The notes beneath the pieces were generated by a model that saw nothing but the letters and a program-made list of their open reading frames with translations, ran no database searches and had not been told where the DNA came from. Shown one piece after another: positions 1 to 12,478 of a stretch of 64,000 nt of DNA (its first letter is position 1; every line of letters starts with the position of its first letter). A program made the translations under genes and the position numbers. The stretch lies in contig JALRME010000020.1 of NCBI GenBank assembly GCA_026120035.1, positions 787,652-851,651 of the forward strand. The letters are read 5' to 3'. The stretch is from Coleophoma eucalyptorum (taxonomy: Eukaryota > Ascomycota > Leotiomycetes > Helotiales > Dermateaceae).

Positions 1-555
1 CAGAATTATTATTTTATAATAAGTAAAGTTATAGATTTCTAAACTTTTACATAAATATCCTAATGAAGTTGCGCGAATAGGGCCTTTAGACTTGTGTTAT
101 TTATCCCACTGAAGGCTACTACTACCCGACGCTAATTAAGCTCTTGCCGTGACTAATCTTCAACTATTTAGTGTTTCAACTCGGCAATCTTGCAATCCTG
201 TACCTGTTACAAATACTATGGGGCTCTCTTTAGAATTGGTTGTGGAATTCCTTATATCCAACCTTTGTACAGTACCTGCTAAGGACCCCTTGACTCGATT
301 ACAGAATCGGCCATTATACGCACAAGATATCCTGTCTACCGCTCGACAGCATTCTCAGTTCTAGTCCTACTTCTAGTTTTCAGCGCCGCAAACCTCAATG
401 CAAGATCCCGACGTTGCAGAGGCAGCAATTTCTTGAAAATTGTGTTTAAATTAATATTACAAAGTTTGATAAGTAAAGAATGGTATTATTCCTCCTATCT
501 CACCTTACTTTGACCTCATGTCCCCGCCACCATATCAAAAATGTAATTGATAAAT
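1..555. other. intergenic, no gene supported
   Basis: AT-rich stretch downstream of the esterase gene. The only open frame (149-364, +) has no recognisable motif and no splice partners. Nothing else could be supported here. Confidence 0.4.
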
Positions 556-3500
556 CTAACAGCAGGGATAAGTGTCGCATTTGGTATCAGTGCCCTGCGA
601 GGTGGGGTTTCGTGATGTCCATGCCTTAATGATGGTGTCGATATCGCAAACTGGGAAGGAGAACAAGCCAGGAGTTTGAAAGCCGTTCTCGTAGTAGTAC
701 TCAGCGATATCATTTGGACCACTGCCATTGACCAAAGATAACTCCGGCATCACGTAGCTATTGCCACCAATTTGGTATCCAACGAAAGAGCTATAAGTTC
801 ACATTGTTAGCAGAGCTGGGCATATAACTGTTTTAGATACCAGGGGGAGGATACGGACCTAATCGCCACATCTTCAATACTGATACCACCCCATTGTGTG
901 CCATCAAGAGTGTCAGCACCAGGCAGTGGGCGCAAGACTGGCTTTTCGCAATCACCAATGTCAATATTGATAACCTCACTACCATCACAGTCATGCGCAT
1001 CCAAAAGCCATAGGGTTGTACCTCCATAAGTGACTCTAGCAGCCGCAGCATCCGAATCGCTGATTTTGTCATCGGGGGTTACGTCGCCACTGACCGAATC
1101 CATCGGGTTTGTTTCTACATTCCCGGACTGATAGACAACGACCGGCCATACGGAAGGTTGACGAGACCAGATTTCTGGGATCATCTGCGAGTAAAGCACA
1201 CCGCTAACGATTGTTTGCAGGTCATACTGTGTCAAGTTTTCCAAACCATCCGCAGTAAGCCATTTCCCACCTTCCATGTGAGTTCCCAGCTCAGTGGCTG
1301 TGGACTTGGATCCATTAAAAAGATCGCGAGCATAATTTGCAACTGCTTCCTGCAGGCTGCTAACTAGCGTAGACAAGACACTGTTCATATCATTGTCCTT
1401 GGCCACTTGACCTTCAACTCTGTTCGGTATTGGATTAGGTTTATTCAATAACGGAATTAGATAGGACTGGGACTTACCCTGGCTGTAGGTCTTTAGCAAT
1501 TGTAAGCCCACTAGAAACCATAGCATTGGAAGAGTCTTTAAACCATCCGTGGTTATTCTTGGCGTCGTTGTTTTTTGTGAAGGTGGATGAGTCTTTAAGG
1601 ATCTGGTGTTTTGTTATTAAATGGCTCTTATATTAGAATGAAATACTTTCCTTGTTCCATGTAAACGCAGATACAATGCTAAAAATAAGGGCGAATGCAT
1701 CTATGGCTAGTTTCATGTCTTTTTCGGCTGAATCTGAGGTTGCAGGATAAAATGTGGTGGCAAACTATAAGGGTGTTAGTACTCAACACTGCAGCTCCTT
1801 GCTCAACTGATTTAGCTTACCTCGTCGATTTTACCAGCAATGACACCCTGTGCGTCCCCAATAGCATTATAGTAGTTTGCAAGAAACTTCAAGAGATTAG
1901 TCTTATTTTAGTCTAGAGATCACTAGGCCAAAAACCTACATTGTGGATGTTTGCCCAAGCAGACATGACTGAAGCCACCGCTGGTATCTGGGTCGAGGTA
2001 CAAGAAACACTTGCATCACTAAGAGAGAGTTAGCAATCATCAACCTGAAGCAACCAATGAACACTAGAAATACCAGCTGCTAAATCCTGTGTAACCACAG
2101 TCCCAGTTCTGGGGAGCGTTTGGTCCACCCCAAAACCATGCAATGGATTCCACCATGCTACCAGCTAATGCTCCCAGTAAACCTACTCCACCGTTATCTG
2201 ACATGGCTGTGTCGTACCATCCTCTTGCATATTCGAAGAAGGCATCAGCATCGGCTGCGCTCCATCTGGCATCATCGTAAGACATGGCATTGTTTGCATC
2301 AGTGCAAGATGCGCAGTCAAACGCATCTACCCAGCTTAGCATCATGATATATCTGTATTGGTACACTGGAGTACTTACGAGTACAACTTGGATCAAAGTC
2401 ACCAATCTCAATAAAAGTACCAGGCGTTTGAGTTGCTGTTAGTGAAGTTGTCTGAGTTGGGGAAACGGTTTGAGTGGCTTGCGTGGTGGTTGCAGCTGGT
2501 TGACCAGTGACTGCTGGTAAATCAGGATCTGTAGGCGTTCCATCGTCGCCCCCAGAGCTTGGACACTCGTTGAACCAAGTATATGCGAGGTTGGTTCGAG
2601 GAATAACTTGAACAAAGTCGGCCCTTCCTAAGCCGCCGAGATTTGCAAAATGCATCGTAGCACCTTGGGATGGGCCTTGATAAAGGACTCCTTGACCCCA
2701 CCAAGTGAAAGAGCTGCCAGACCTGGCTATCTGTCCTCCGTTCAGCCAGACAGTCGTATCGCCGTCGAATTTGTCAACCCATAGGAAATCTGCGAGACCA
2801 TCACCTATCATGTCTTTTAGTCACCAGTTCTAAGCTATAATTGTAAGAAATTGTGGCATACCGTCGACATCAGCCCACCTATGATTCGCACGGTCCTGCC
2901 TGTTCATCAGTATCTTATCTTAAAAATTTCTTAGACTCAGTGAATTCCGACTGACCTTTCCTTCGCTGTATTTGATTTGGCCAACATCTTGAAAATTCCC
3001 TTGGCCGTTGTTGATGAAGCCGGTTGTACGTCCATCGGGCTCCATACATCTAGGAACGTTAGCATGCAAAAGGTGAACATCAAAGATAACGCTTACAAGT
3101 AGTCTGCCCTGCCTTTAAATTGGAAATAATTAGCACAATGACCAATTGGCAGTCCTAGACATTTTTATGGTGGAAAAGAGAAGAAAGAAGGCCTACCATC
3201 GCCACTGTCAAGCACGTTAGCATATATACCCATTTGGGTAGCAGGAGTTTCCTTACGTTATATCTGCAAATCGTAACCCAAGATCGTACAATCCGACACC
3301 CCAACCCTGTGTACAACTGGCTGAGCCGCTATAAAGGCCCATACTTGTGAATGTGAATGAGTCCGTTCCTTTGTCGTAATCGTTTCGCCACATGTAAACT
3401 TGTCCGCTTGCTTTGTCTACCCTAAGAACATCGCATTTACCATCACCATCAAAATCGGCAAGGTGGATACTCTTCCTATCCGCGTTCAAATTGAAAATAA

Positions 3501-5571
3501 CACCATCCTCCTCCCAAGTTGGCGGCGCATGGTTGTTGGCATACAGAGTCATTTCCCCAGTAGGCGAAACCCAAACAAGATCGTCACTTCCTGAGCCTTT
3601 CATATCACAGTAACGGGCTCCATCACCTAAAACTAAGTCAGAATCACTAGTTCTCATCAGATTGATATATATTTTCTTACCCTTGAGCTCAGTGCCACCT
3701 GCACCGACATTTTTCCAGATCTTTACCGAGTATGTCACTGAATCATCATCTGTTGTTGATGTGATATAAACGTAAGAATGCTTCAGAAAGGCCACATATC
3801 CTCTCGCAAAGTACACATTTGGACGAGCACCGGCTACTCCCATGCCCGCGTGTGTGACTCCGGAAGAAGACCAGTCGGGAGCGAGGCCCTTGTCGAGCCC
3901 GCGGTTATTGATATAAGTGGTGACTTTGCCAGTATCATCAAGCCAAAGCCAGTCGCTACGTTGCTACAAATCATTAGTCCACTTACATTGAGTAGTCGGT
4001 GGGGGCTTACATCTCCATTAATGTCGATAAATCGAGTACCTGTAATATCACCCATACCTTTACCTGTGAAGATGACACCTAAGTCTTGCCAGTATCCATC
4101 ATATGCATCCACAGGGGCAAGGCCTTGACCACCATTCCTCCAGCAGTTGATATCACCACTGTTGACAATAACACAGTAGTCAATTCTGCCGTCACCATCA
4201 ATGTCACCAAGTCGGACATTGGCTTGAGCATAATCATCCCAATGCTCTTTGACGAGACCGATATCTTCAAATACTGGCCCATCATCCTCGGAGCCACCCC
4301 AGCCTTTGTTAATAGAGGCGTACAAGTTACCCTCTGGACCAATGCAGAAAAAATCATCGAGTCCATCGCCATTGAGATCACCCCAGCGGACACCCCTTGC
4401 CTTGCAGTTGTTCATGGCATTAATCGTACCGCCAATCTCCTTCCACACTCCATTTCCCATGGCACGGAATATATTGTAGCGGACTTCATCGCCGTCTTGA
4501 GTGAACTCCAGCATGTCGTCAAGACCCGAACCAAGGACATTGGCGAACCAGAATGCATCCACCGCCGCTGACCTCGTGAGAGAGATGATCTCACCCTCTG
4601 CCTCACTTTTGTGGACGTATATCCCATCATCAGTTCCAGAACCACGTTGAGTTTGAACAGGCCCACGCCCATCACCGAATTTTTTAACACAGGTACTTGA
4701 GCCGGCTCCTGAACTGTCGCTTACTCCAGTGTCCACTGGTGCCGTAAGGAAGCCATCGCTGTCCGCTTGTTGGAATGCTTTCCACCAAACGGAAGCCATC
4801 TTTTCGTAACCATAATCGTTAGGGTGCTTTCCTTCCTTGAGATCATCGGTGGTGATAAATCCAGTGTTCATATCTGCCAAAACAATCTTTTGACCTTGAG
4901 CTCTACGATCAGAGACCATCGTGCGGATATCCCCATTGTAGATAGCCGCGTTAGCATTCAGGACGGAGTTGGTGGATGTGATGAGAGTCGATAGAAGAAT
5001 CGTGGTTCCCGGAATAGCGTCGTAGAGCCGGTCCACAATCTTCGCCAGTCTAACGTGTGCGTTTGCAATGTCGATGCTTTGTTCACAGTCGTTGGTACCA
5101 ACATTGATCATGACCAAGTTTGGTTGGTCAGGGATACCTTTCTCAGCAAGTTCGCCAACTTCATCAATGATATACCCGGATACTGCTTCAACATCCTACA
5201 CATGGCTGTCAGAAGGGAGCAGCTTCTAAATAATTTTTGATGCTCATTAAAAATAGAAGAGGCCAACGTACATTATCGGCCATGGTACCACCACGTTCAG
5301 AACCAACCATATTTACTGGCCAGCCAATGTATCTAAGTTGATCGCGGATATGTTTTCGATAGCCATTGCCATCAGTCGAAAGATAGCCGTAAGTAATAGA
5401 TGCACCGAGGGGCATTATCCTTAGGTAGAAGTCTTCTGCTCGGGTAGATAGTTCGTTGCCATCCGCCATCCAAGTGTCATTTAGTGGGAGAGCCCATGCT
5501 ATAGGTGCACCGGCAAACAGCGTACATAACGAGACGATCTGCACAACTACGCGGGGATTGAAGAGCCGCAT
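556..5571 (-). CDS. secreted SGNH/GDSL esterase with FG-GAP repeats and chitinase-tail-like C-terminus
   Basis: Fifteen exons can be joined in frame: 5571-5272, 5195-4011, 3963-3257, 3204-3197, 3112-3097, 3049-2956, 2895-2862, 2804-2379, 2326-2074, 2018-1940, 1886-1821, 1764-1647, 1592-1478, 1419-859 and 790-556, giving about 1398 residues. The N-terminus has a hydrophobic signal peptide. SGNH blocks are visible: IMPLGASITYG (nucleophile Ser), INVGTND and HPNDYGYEKM (catalytic Asp/His), as in carbohydrate esterase family 3. Calcium-binding-like FG-GAP/VCBS units follow (GDIDGDGRIDY, GDLNGDGLDDF, DFDGDGKCDVL, DVDGDGLADF). A Thr/Gln/Pro-rich linker then leads to a Cys-containing tail resembling the C-terminal region of large fungal chitinase-like proteins. 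Deacetylation of a wall or plant polysaccharide outside the cell is inferred. The 8-nt and 16-nt micro-exons restore the FG-GAP consensus but need transcript support. Confidence 0.85.
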
Positions 5572-7209
5572 CTTGTTCCAGTTGGTCTGAGGAATGAGAA
5601 AACTCTGCGTTCCACGACTTGAGGACAGATTTCTTGCAGCAGCATCGTTTATAATTATACTCTACTTCTCCTAATCTCGTGTTTGTATTATTGGATGAGA
5701 TTCAGCTGAAGGAAGAAATAAAATTTGTAAATATTTAGTGGAGTGCCAAGGAAGCTGTACGTATACTTCTCAGAATTGATTCAATTGTAGAGTTACATGG
5801 CATACATATCATGCCTTGTTCGACGAGCTTGGCATTTTCAGTTTGAAATACATGGTGCTATAGACTAAAATATGGCTTCTACCCGCTGCGGTTTCCCATG
5901 TGATGCACTGGCAAGGAATAATAGAACGGCTGCCATGTGCGTCTTTATAATTATGGAGCATTTGTGGGGACAGGATCAATCCCGTACCAGATACCGACTT
6001 ATACCAAAGTCAAGAAGATGCTTAAATTAGGGGTAAGCCGCCCCGTTTTTAAGCTTATATACAAACTCAAGGCATATTTTCTGGACGAGTGTGCCTAGGG
6101 CTTATTTTCAAACTAAATGCTCAATTAATAAGAAACTAGCACGTAATAAAATATGCAATGGAACAATAACAATCCTCACGATTGAATAAGTCAAGTCAAG
6201 CTTAATACATCGTCTAGATTGTTAATACCAAAGGGAAAAGGGTTTTCTTGCAGATCTAACCCTGTGCGCCATCACTGAGTGAGTTGAATGGCGTGGTGAG
6301 GCCACACGTGCGAAAGCGAATTAATGATTTAATCTGCCTGCCTAACTGTGCCGCAGAGACCCACAATGTATGCTACAGAACTTCTGCTTCGGACGACTTC
6401 TTCCTGTTCGGACGATTATTTGTCTTCTAGACCATTTCTTCTCTCCTCAGATGGCCCCCACGGTCTGTTCTCTTTCGGACGAAGCTAACAGCGAACCACC
6501 TTGTAACAACTTTACGGGCCTTTTCCTAAAGTTATTTTATAGATAAATTGATCCTTGCTTTACTTGCCTCTTTTTGTGATAGACTCCGAGGGATTTATGG
6601 GATCCATGGTGAAAGAAAAGCAATGAATTGGTAAAGTTATTAAGTAAATGATTCTGTGTTATATCATGGAGCCGGCGACGGTGATGGTTCTGTTGCCATG
6701 CGATCTACGGAACAGAGCCGTTGTTACGACGTATTCGCTAATGACCTTGTTGGTTAATAGGACGATGTGTTAAAAACAAGAGTGTTTTTTAAAGTCTTAT
6801 AAAGTCGCTCAATTGAAAGGTTGTATCGATCCCTCCCTATCCCTAGAATCAACTAGCTATATTTCTCAGCTCCTGCGGCGTCTCCGGTGGCTGATGCCCT
6901 GCCTCCTGCTTCTGTTCCGGGCCTGGGATCAAATAATAGCCCCCCAATGCGACACAATCCTAACCCTAGATACATCCTCGGCATGCCGGAAGTCGATCAT
7001 TCCGATCATGTGAACCATCTACTTGAAAGAACACCGAAGGTATTTTCCATTATTCTCCCTAATGTAAAGAACGTTATACGTACCGATAGTCTGTGAGGTT
7101 TTTTATTGAAGAGTCTTCGTGTATGCAGGCAGCTTCAAGGCTACCTGGAGTAAAAGCAAAAAAAGGAGATAGTTAGGATACATAAAGACCGGTCTCCTAA
7201 AGACCGGCA
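5572..7209. other. intergenic, no gene supported
   Basis: This 1.6-kb gap holds the promoter of the leftward esterase gene. Overlapping short frames at 6813-7096 have no family motif and no plausible splice context. No RNA gene was recognised. Confidence 0.4.
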
Positions 7210-8674
7210 CTACGTTGATGCAATGCCAAGTTCTTTCATTCGCATTTCGGCCCACGTTCCAAGTCCACCAAAGAATTCCTCCGAATTACCACCATGCCAG
7301 TCTCGCAAAGCAAACCACAGGTGCCGTACATCCTTCCCAGCCTCTATAGCAATTTCATAATCCGGTGCGTGGTTATATAACTTCTGTAAGAATTCCACGT
7401 GTTATTTTAAAGCTCCCAACCTCGCGTTTTCAGTTATTTCTAAGGACAACGTACTTGAATGTAGTGGTGTGCCCATGACGTATAAGTTTCAAGGTCATCC
7501 GAGGTTGAGGTTTGAGGTATTCGAGAAACAGATGGTTTGCCAGCCTCATCTGTTATTAAGTCTACCGGACCAACTGCCATCAGAGGATCTGATAGAAGTG
7601 CTGGGACGATATATCCAGTTTCCCAATCATACAAAGAAGTTATAAGAGGCTTGCTATTCGTATCTTTGGTGATCGATGTGTTGTGAATGCCAAAATCACC
7701 ATGGTCAAGAACGAGACGATATAAAGATCCTTCGGAAGTCTCCAATGGCATTATATGTGGAATTGCGCGTAATAGAGACTGCTTAGCCGCAAATGCAACA
7801 GGCCCAACTGTCTCTTCATCATCTTCCCAGCCTATCGTATTGCCTAGATTTCGAATGGTTGCTTTGATTTTTGATCCAAGCACGTGCATCCAGAAGTTAC
7901 GCGTGGAGGCAATGGGCATAGAGAGCAATTTTGACTTAAAATCGAATATCCGGTTGTGGAGATAATCAGTAGCAAACTCGAAGGGGGGATTGTAACTAAA
8001 CAAGGCAGCACGCATACAGGCTAGCTGATCAATTAGAAATAGCTTGTGCAGATTAGTTCACGTCAAACAATTAGGATACAGCAATTCACTGGTTGTATAC
8101 CTTGCTCTCTGGACTGAGATCCACCCATATGTTGTTCTCTCCTTCATATCTTTCGAATATAAATAGTCTGCGACCACTAAGATCCTTTGGAATTTGAAGC
8201 TTCGGGCCAGGGTTTCGTACTGGTATACGATGATAAAGCAAGCGCGAGGTTCGAATATCAGGTTCTGAACGCAACAGGTTGTAGACTGCAGCCTCAAATT
8301 CAGCCTCTGGAACTTGCTTTTCAATCGAAAACCCATCAAAATCAGGCATGTTGACATCTCCACGAGCCAAGCGGACTACTATATCCGGTCCATTAGATGT
8401 TTTAAAGTGGAAGCCCTAAATATAAATCACGTTTGGTTCGAATCGGTTGAACAGTGAAACAGGAGGTTGAACTCACGTAGTTATTGGAACCTTTGTTAAC
8501 GATTGGAATATCTATCACTTGAGTATTGAGCTTTTCTTCAATCTCCTGAATAAGTAGTGCTACATCCCATATTTCATGGAATGGGCTTTCGCCTTCGGAA
8601 ACCAGTTTCAGCAATTGTTTACCGTCATACTGGCTACCGTCAGGCATGGAAGGCCACTCATCTCGCCAGCCCAT
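7210..8674 (-). CDS. APH-fold phosphotransferase (aminoglycoside/choline kinase-like)
   Basis: Four exons (8674-8477, 8415-8101, 8024-7455, 7383-7210) join in phase 0 at every junction to give 418 residues. The kinase core shows the Brenner motif LDHGDFGIHN (catalytic Asp about residue 281, Asn 286) and the metal-binding LYDWE (Asp about 304). A glycine/asparagine-rich segment near residues 60-67 (KGSNNYGFHF, spanning the first intron) sits where the nucleotide-binding loop is expected. The family is hugely expanded in Pezizomycotina, and members generally have no known substrate, so phosphorylation of a small molecule is inferred from the fold only. It is not adjacent to any obvious partner and is likely cytosolic, with no signal peptide or membrane segment. 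All introns have GT-AG ends. Confidence 0.85.
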
Positions 8675-9464
8675 CTTAAAATGATGAATTATAGAATACA
8701 GTTGGAGTATAAATGTTTCGTACTAGGAAGAGGCGTTCACCGTCTTGTGGAGGTAATAGTTGTAGCTTAGTGATCTACAGTGTTTTAACGTCAGCTCACC
8801 ATCGGCGCTAACTTTTAGCGCGTGACTTGTCGCGTTTACGAACTCCCTTCCTTCCTAATCCTAAGATTGTATTCAATGAGATCCCTTCTACTTTATTCAA
8901 GAAAGGAGATGTAGAAATGCAAGACATGCTTGCCCCAAGTGTCGCTCACACGCTGCGCCCAGTAGCCAAAATGCTACTAAAGCCCCTATCCTCAACAATA
9001 GACGTTGTTTCTCTATCTACCTAGATTTTGCGTCAGCGTGTGGATAGCTTGTCTAGGGTATACTGTCAATAGAAATGATCGCTTAGGTCTTGGGACCACT
9101 AGAATGGCTTTGAGAAAGTTCTGCGAGTGCCACAGTTTGGTACAAACCAGAGTTCGGTTTTATCGCAGTGTCAGATAGGGAGCCCATTCAGAATAACTTA
9201 ATAGCTTGCTGTAAGGCTCTGGTCCACATTTTGAGAGATAATCTATTAAGGAAGGGGATTGATGAAACATTGATTGGTTAGCGATGCTATGGAAGGCTAA
9301 TCCTAATCCGGTATGTAACTAGTCGGCACCATCTGAGTATAAGTATAAGTTGAAAAGTGATATCTACTCTTCTTCAGTTTCTCTAATTTGAAAATCCATA
9401 ACGTGTTCCCAATAATCAACTTCTTTCAGCTATCCGCCTGTTAACATTAATAGCCAATCACTCA
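8675..9464. other. intergenic between divergent genes
   Basis: The region separates the leftward kinase gene from the rightward aldo-keto reductase and should hold both promoters. TATAAG occurs twice near 9338-9349 upstream of the reductase. A short frame at 8827-9024 has no recognisable relative. Confidence 0.35.
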
Positions 9465-10513
9465 ATGGCTACCGTTACGGGCAAATCAATTACTAGTAAT
9501 GGTTTTGGTTTAATGAGTAAGTTGTCTACTACTCTTTACATTGGCTAGCTGTCTAACTAGTCCTAGAATTCACATTACCCAATGATATCACACCGGATGA
9601 TGTTGCTTTCCAAGTCTTAAAGACGGCTCTTGAGTGTGGAGCCAATATCTGGAACGGTGCCGACTTTTACGGGACACCAGACCACAATTCCTTGCACCTC
9701 ATGAATCGCTACTTCACAAAGTATCCCGAAGACGCCGAAAAAGTTGTTCTCAGCATTAAGAGTTGCGTTGTCAGCTTAGCTACCTACCAATTAGATGCTT
9801 CTCCCGAATTTATGAGAGATCAGGTCGACAAGGCCAATAAGATCCTCGACGGCAAGAAACTTATCGACCTATTTGGACCAACCAGAATTGATCCCAATGT
9901 TCCAATTGAGACCACAGTCGAAGGACTTACCCAACTTGTTAAAGAAGGCAAGATCGGAGGCATCCAGCTGTGTGAAGTCCGTGCAGATACCATTCGCCGA
10001 GCTGCTAAGGTCAGCAAGATAGACATGATTGAAGCAGAATTGTCACTCTGGTCAACGGATATCCTTACCAATGGTGTAGCTGAAACATGTGCCGAACTCA
10101 ATATCCCGATTCAAGCTTATGCGCCACTCGCGTCGGGCATGTTAACTGGGCAAATCAAGTCACTTAATGACATGCCCGCAAATGACCACAGGAAACTCCA
10201 CTTTCCTCGTTACCAGCCCGAGAATTTTAAGAAGAATCTGGAGTTCATATTGGAATTGGAAAAGTTCGCAGAAATCAAAGGTTGCAGCATCGTCGAGTTA
10301 GCACTGTCATGGGTCAAAAGTGGCAACGGAAAAGTAGGGAATCCATTCATCGTGCCGATTGCTGGGGCGAGGTCGGAGAGGAGGGTGCGTGAGAATTGTA
10401 AGGGTATTGACTTGTCAGAAGAGGACTTGAAAAGGATAAGTACAATTCTTGACTCATTTCCTGTCGAGGGAGAGAGATACCCTCCCAAGGCGATGGTGTA
10501 CTCAGAATATTGA
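9465..10513 (+). CDS. aldo-keto reductase (pyridoxal reductase/AKR8-like)
   Basis: Two exons (9465-9516, 9567-10513) give 332 residues. A 17-codon first exon ends in GFGLM plus one base and is spliced by GTAAGT...CCTAG. The TIM-barrel pattern is complete: GANIWNGADFYG carries the active-site Tyr, VVLSIKS the Lys, IDLFGPTRIDPNVPIE the strand where most AKRs have His but the pyridoxal-reductase branch has Arg, and PLASGMLTGQ plus IVPIAGARSERRVREN the NADPH-phosphate binding end. NADPH-dependent reduction of an aldehyde is expected, with pyridoxal as the likely substrate class by family resemblance only. It is cytosolic. The next gene rightward on the same strand is a zinc-cluster regulator. Confidence 0.9.
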
Positions 10514-11137
10514 TTGTTTGTATTGAGATAGAAATCTGGCCAATTAATTCGATTTTGTGCCATGTGTTGTCCATTCGAAAACCTAAAGTATGAGTTGAGA
10601 TGATTGTTGAAGGAATATTATCTGTAGCAATTAGGGATAAATCGTTTTTGAGTTAACTGAATAGTCTCGTCAAGTGTAGTAAAAACATAACACGCAGAAA
10701 TACTCAACGTTTTCAAATTGTCGTACTTCATACGTAGAGGTATCCCTATGAGCTAAATTGCAGCTGAGAAAATGATCAATTACGTTATTACACCTCCTAT
10801 ACCGTCCAATAATATCTCGTGGCGCCCGATCCGTTTTAAACCACTGGCAATTACGAGTCCACTGACATGTAATGGACTTCGTAAGTATAGTACGACGGTG
10901 AATGGGGCCATATTGAGCGGGCTATTTTCTGCCGCCAATTATTATATGTGCACTTCCATAAGGCGGTGTGCAACAAATGACTAAAGTTGACAACGACATT
11001 TGAACTTTCTAATGTTTCGTATTGCATGCACGTATGTTGTGTGGAGTCATAAATGGCAATAGAAGCCTGATTTCTTTCTATTGAAGTGAATGGGTTAGAT
11101 TACTCAAGATATATGAGTATTATTTTGCTTGATCAGG
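10514..11137. other. intergenic
   Basis: This is the 3' flank of the reductase and the promoter of the following regulator. No gene or clear element was seen. Confidence 0.35.
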
Positions 11138-12203
11138 ATGGTATATCGTGGAAAACCTTCCAAGTGCTGTCGGCAGTGCAGGCAACGAAACCTCAAAGTA
11201 AGGGCAACATTTGAATTCCATAGATCATCTACGGCATCTAAGGCATCTACAGTGCGATAAAAAGCTCCCCTCGTGCGGCCAATGCCTCCGTGCATCTCTC
11301 CAATGTCCAGGATACCACAACCCCAATAGCTTGACTTTCCGGCACGAGACTGAAACTGTTATCGAAAGAATGGCTGCACAGCAGCTCTTATCCATCTCGC
11401 CAACCCTCGTCCCATCAGTCTTTGAACGCGCAAAACAACTATTTTTAACTCGCTATGTTTTTGCATCCTCATCGAATCTCAGATTCCTCGCCCCGTTCCG
11501 TCCTCCGGCACCTTGCGACCCATATCTTATTTATTCAGTCAAGGCCGTCATGCTAGCTTGTTTCTTCAATGAAGTAAAGTGTCAATCAGTGCTACAGCGA
11601 GCAAGGAAGAGCTATAGCTCCGCGTTAGTCTTGGTGAATGAAGCGCTGCAGTCGCCCGAACTGGTGGCGCGAGATGTGACGATAGCCACTGTCTTGATTC
11701 TTGATCTTTTCGAAAAATTTACCAGAAAAGAGGAACATGACAAGAAACCCATGATAAGCCATCTGGAAGGAGCAGTTGCGTTATTCAGACTCCGCAGTAG
11801 GGACCAATTTGCAGATCCAATTACTATGTCGATGTTTCGGTATCTGAGCTTAGATCTTCTCCTCAAAATACTTGAAATAGGCACCGAAATTCCGAAAGAT
11901 TTCGTATATCTTCGCAATCAGGCTTCTCAATATTTCAACAATTATGAGTGGCAGTTTACGGATTTGGTGATGCGTCTGGCGCATTTAAGAGCAGCTTTAC
12001 AGGAGGGCTCTGTCTCTACCGATGAGGCTTCAATTACGATAAAAGAGATGGATGATGAGTACAGTAAGATGATTCCTAATGATTCAGAATCGGTGCTTCA
12101 CAATATTTCAGAGCAAGGTTCCTCGGTTCCAGAGGCGCGTGCAGCCATAAAAATTGAACATGTTATTCGTGTCCGAGCTTTGCTTGATAAGCTTCTTCAA
12201 TAA
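11138..12203 (+). CDS. short Zn2Cys6 (zinc-cluster) transcription factor
   Basis: Exons 11138-11197 and 11253-12203 join in phase 0 to give 336 residues. The intron sits inside the DNA-binding domain, a common position in this class. The six cysteines are spaced C-x2-C-x6-C-x6-C-x2-C-x6-C (CCRQC, KCDK, SCGQC, LQC). The rest has the alpha-helical features of a fungal regulatory domain (ARKSYSSALVLVNEAL, VATVLILDLFEKF-like segment, HLEGAVALFRLR). Such proteins usually run past 450 residues, and this one stops in the middle of the expected C-terminal half, so it may be truncated or may have a missed 3' exon. It could regulate the adjacent reductase or amidase, but that is inference from proximity. 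Confidence 0.8.
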
Positions 12204-12478
12204 AGCAATTTTCGTCCGCTTTATTACGGACACTTCTAAAAATAATCTTATGATAAGTATCAATCGCAGTTTTTAACCAGGTATATCAGTATTCGTTTTA
12301 TATTTGGCAATATGCTGAGTACTATATATGTGTTTATAGATCATACTTTGGGTAACCAGAACTAATGAAAAAAACGAACTACTAGATCGCTACCACAGTG
12401 AAATCAAGACTTTCTCAATATATTGTTTTGGTTCATCGTTACCCTCTAACCATATTTTACAGGAGCTCACCATGCTAG

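Noticed and set aside
149..480. Possible degraded transposase C-terminus at the left edge
   Set aside because: Weak resemblance in scattered frames only, with no catalytic motif or terminal repeat.
6813..7096. Overlapping plus-strand frames, Leu/Pro-rich
   Set aside because: No start context, motif or partner exon; consistent with chance.
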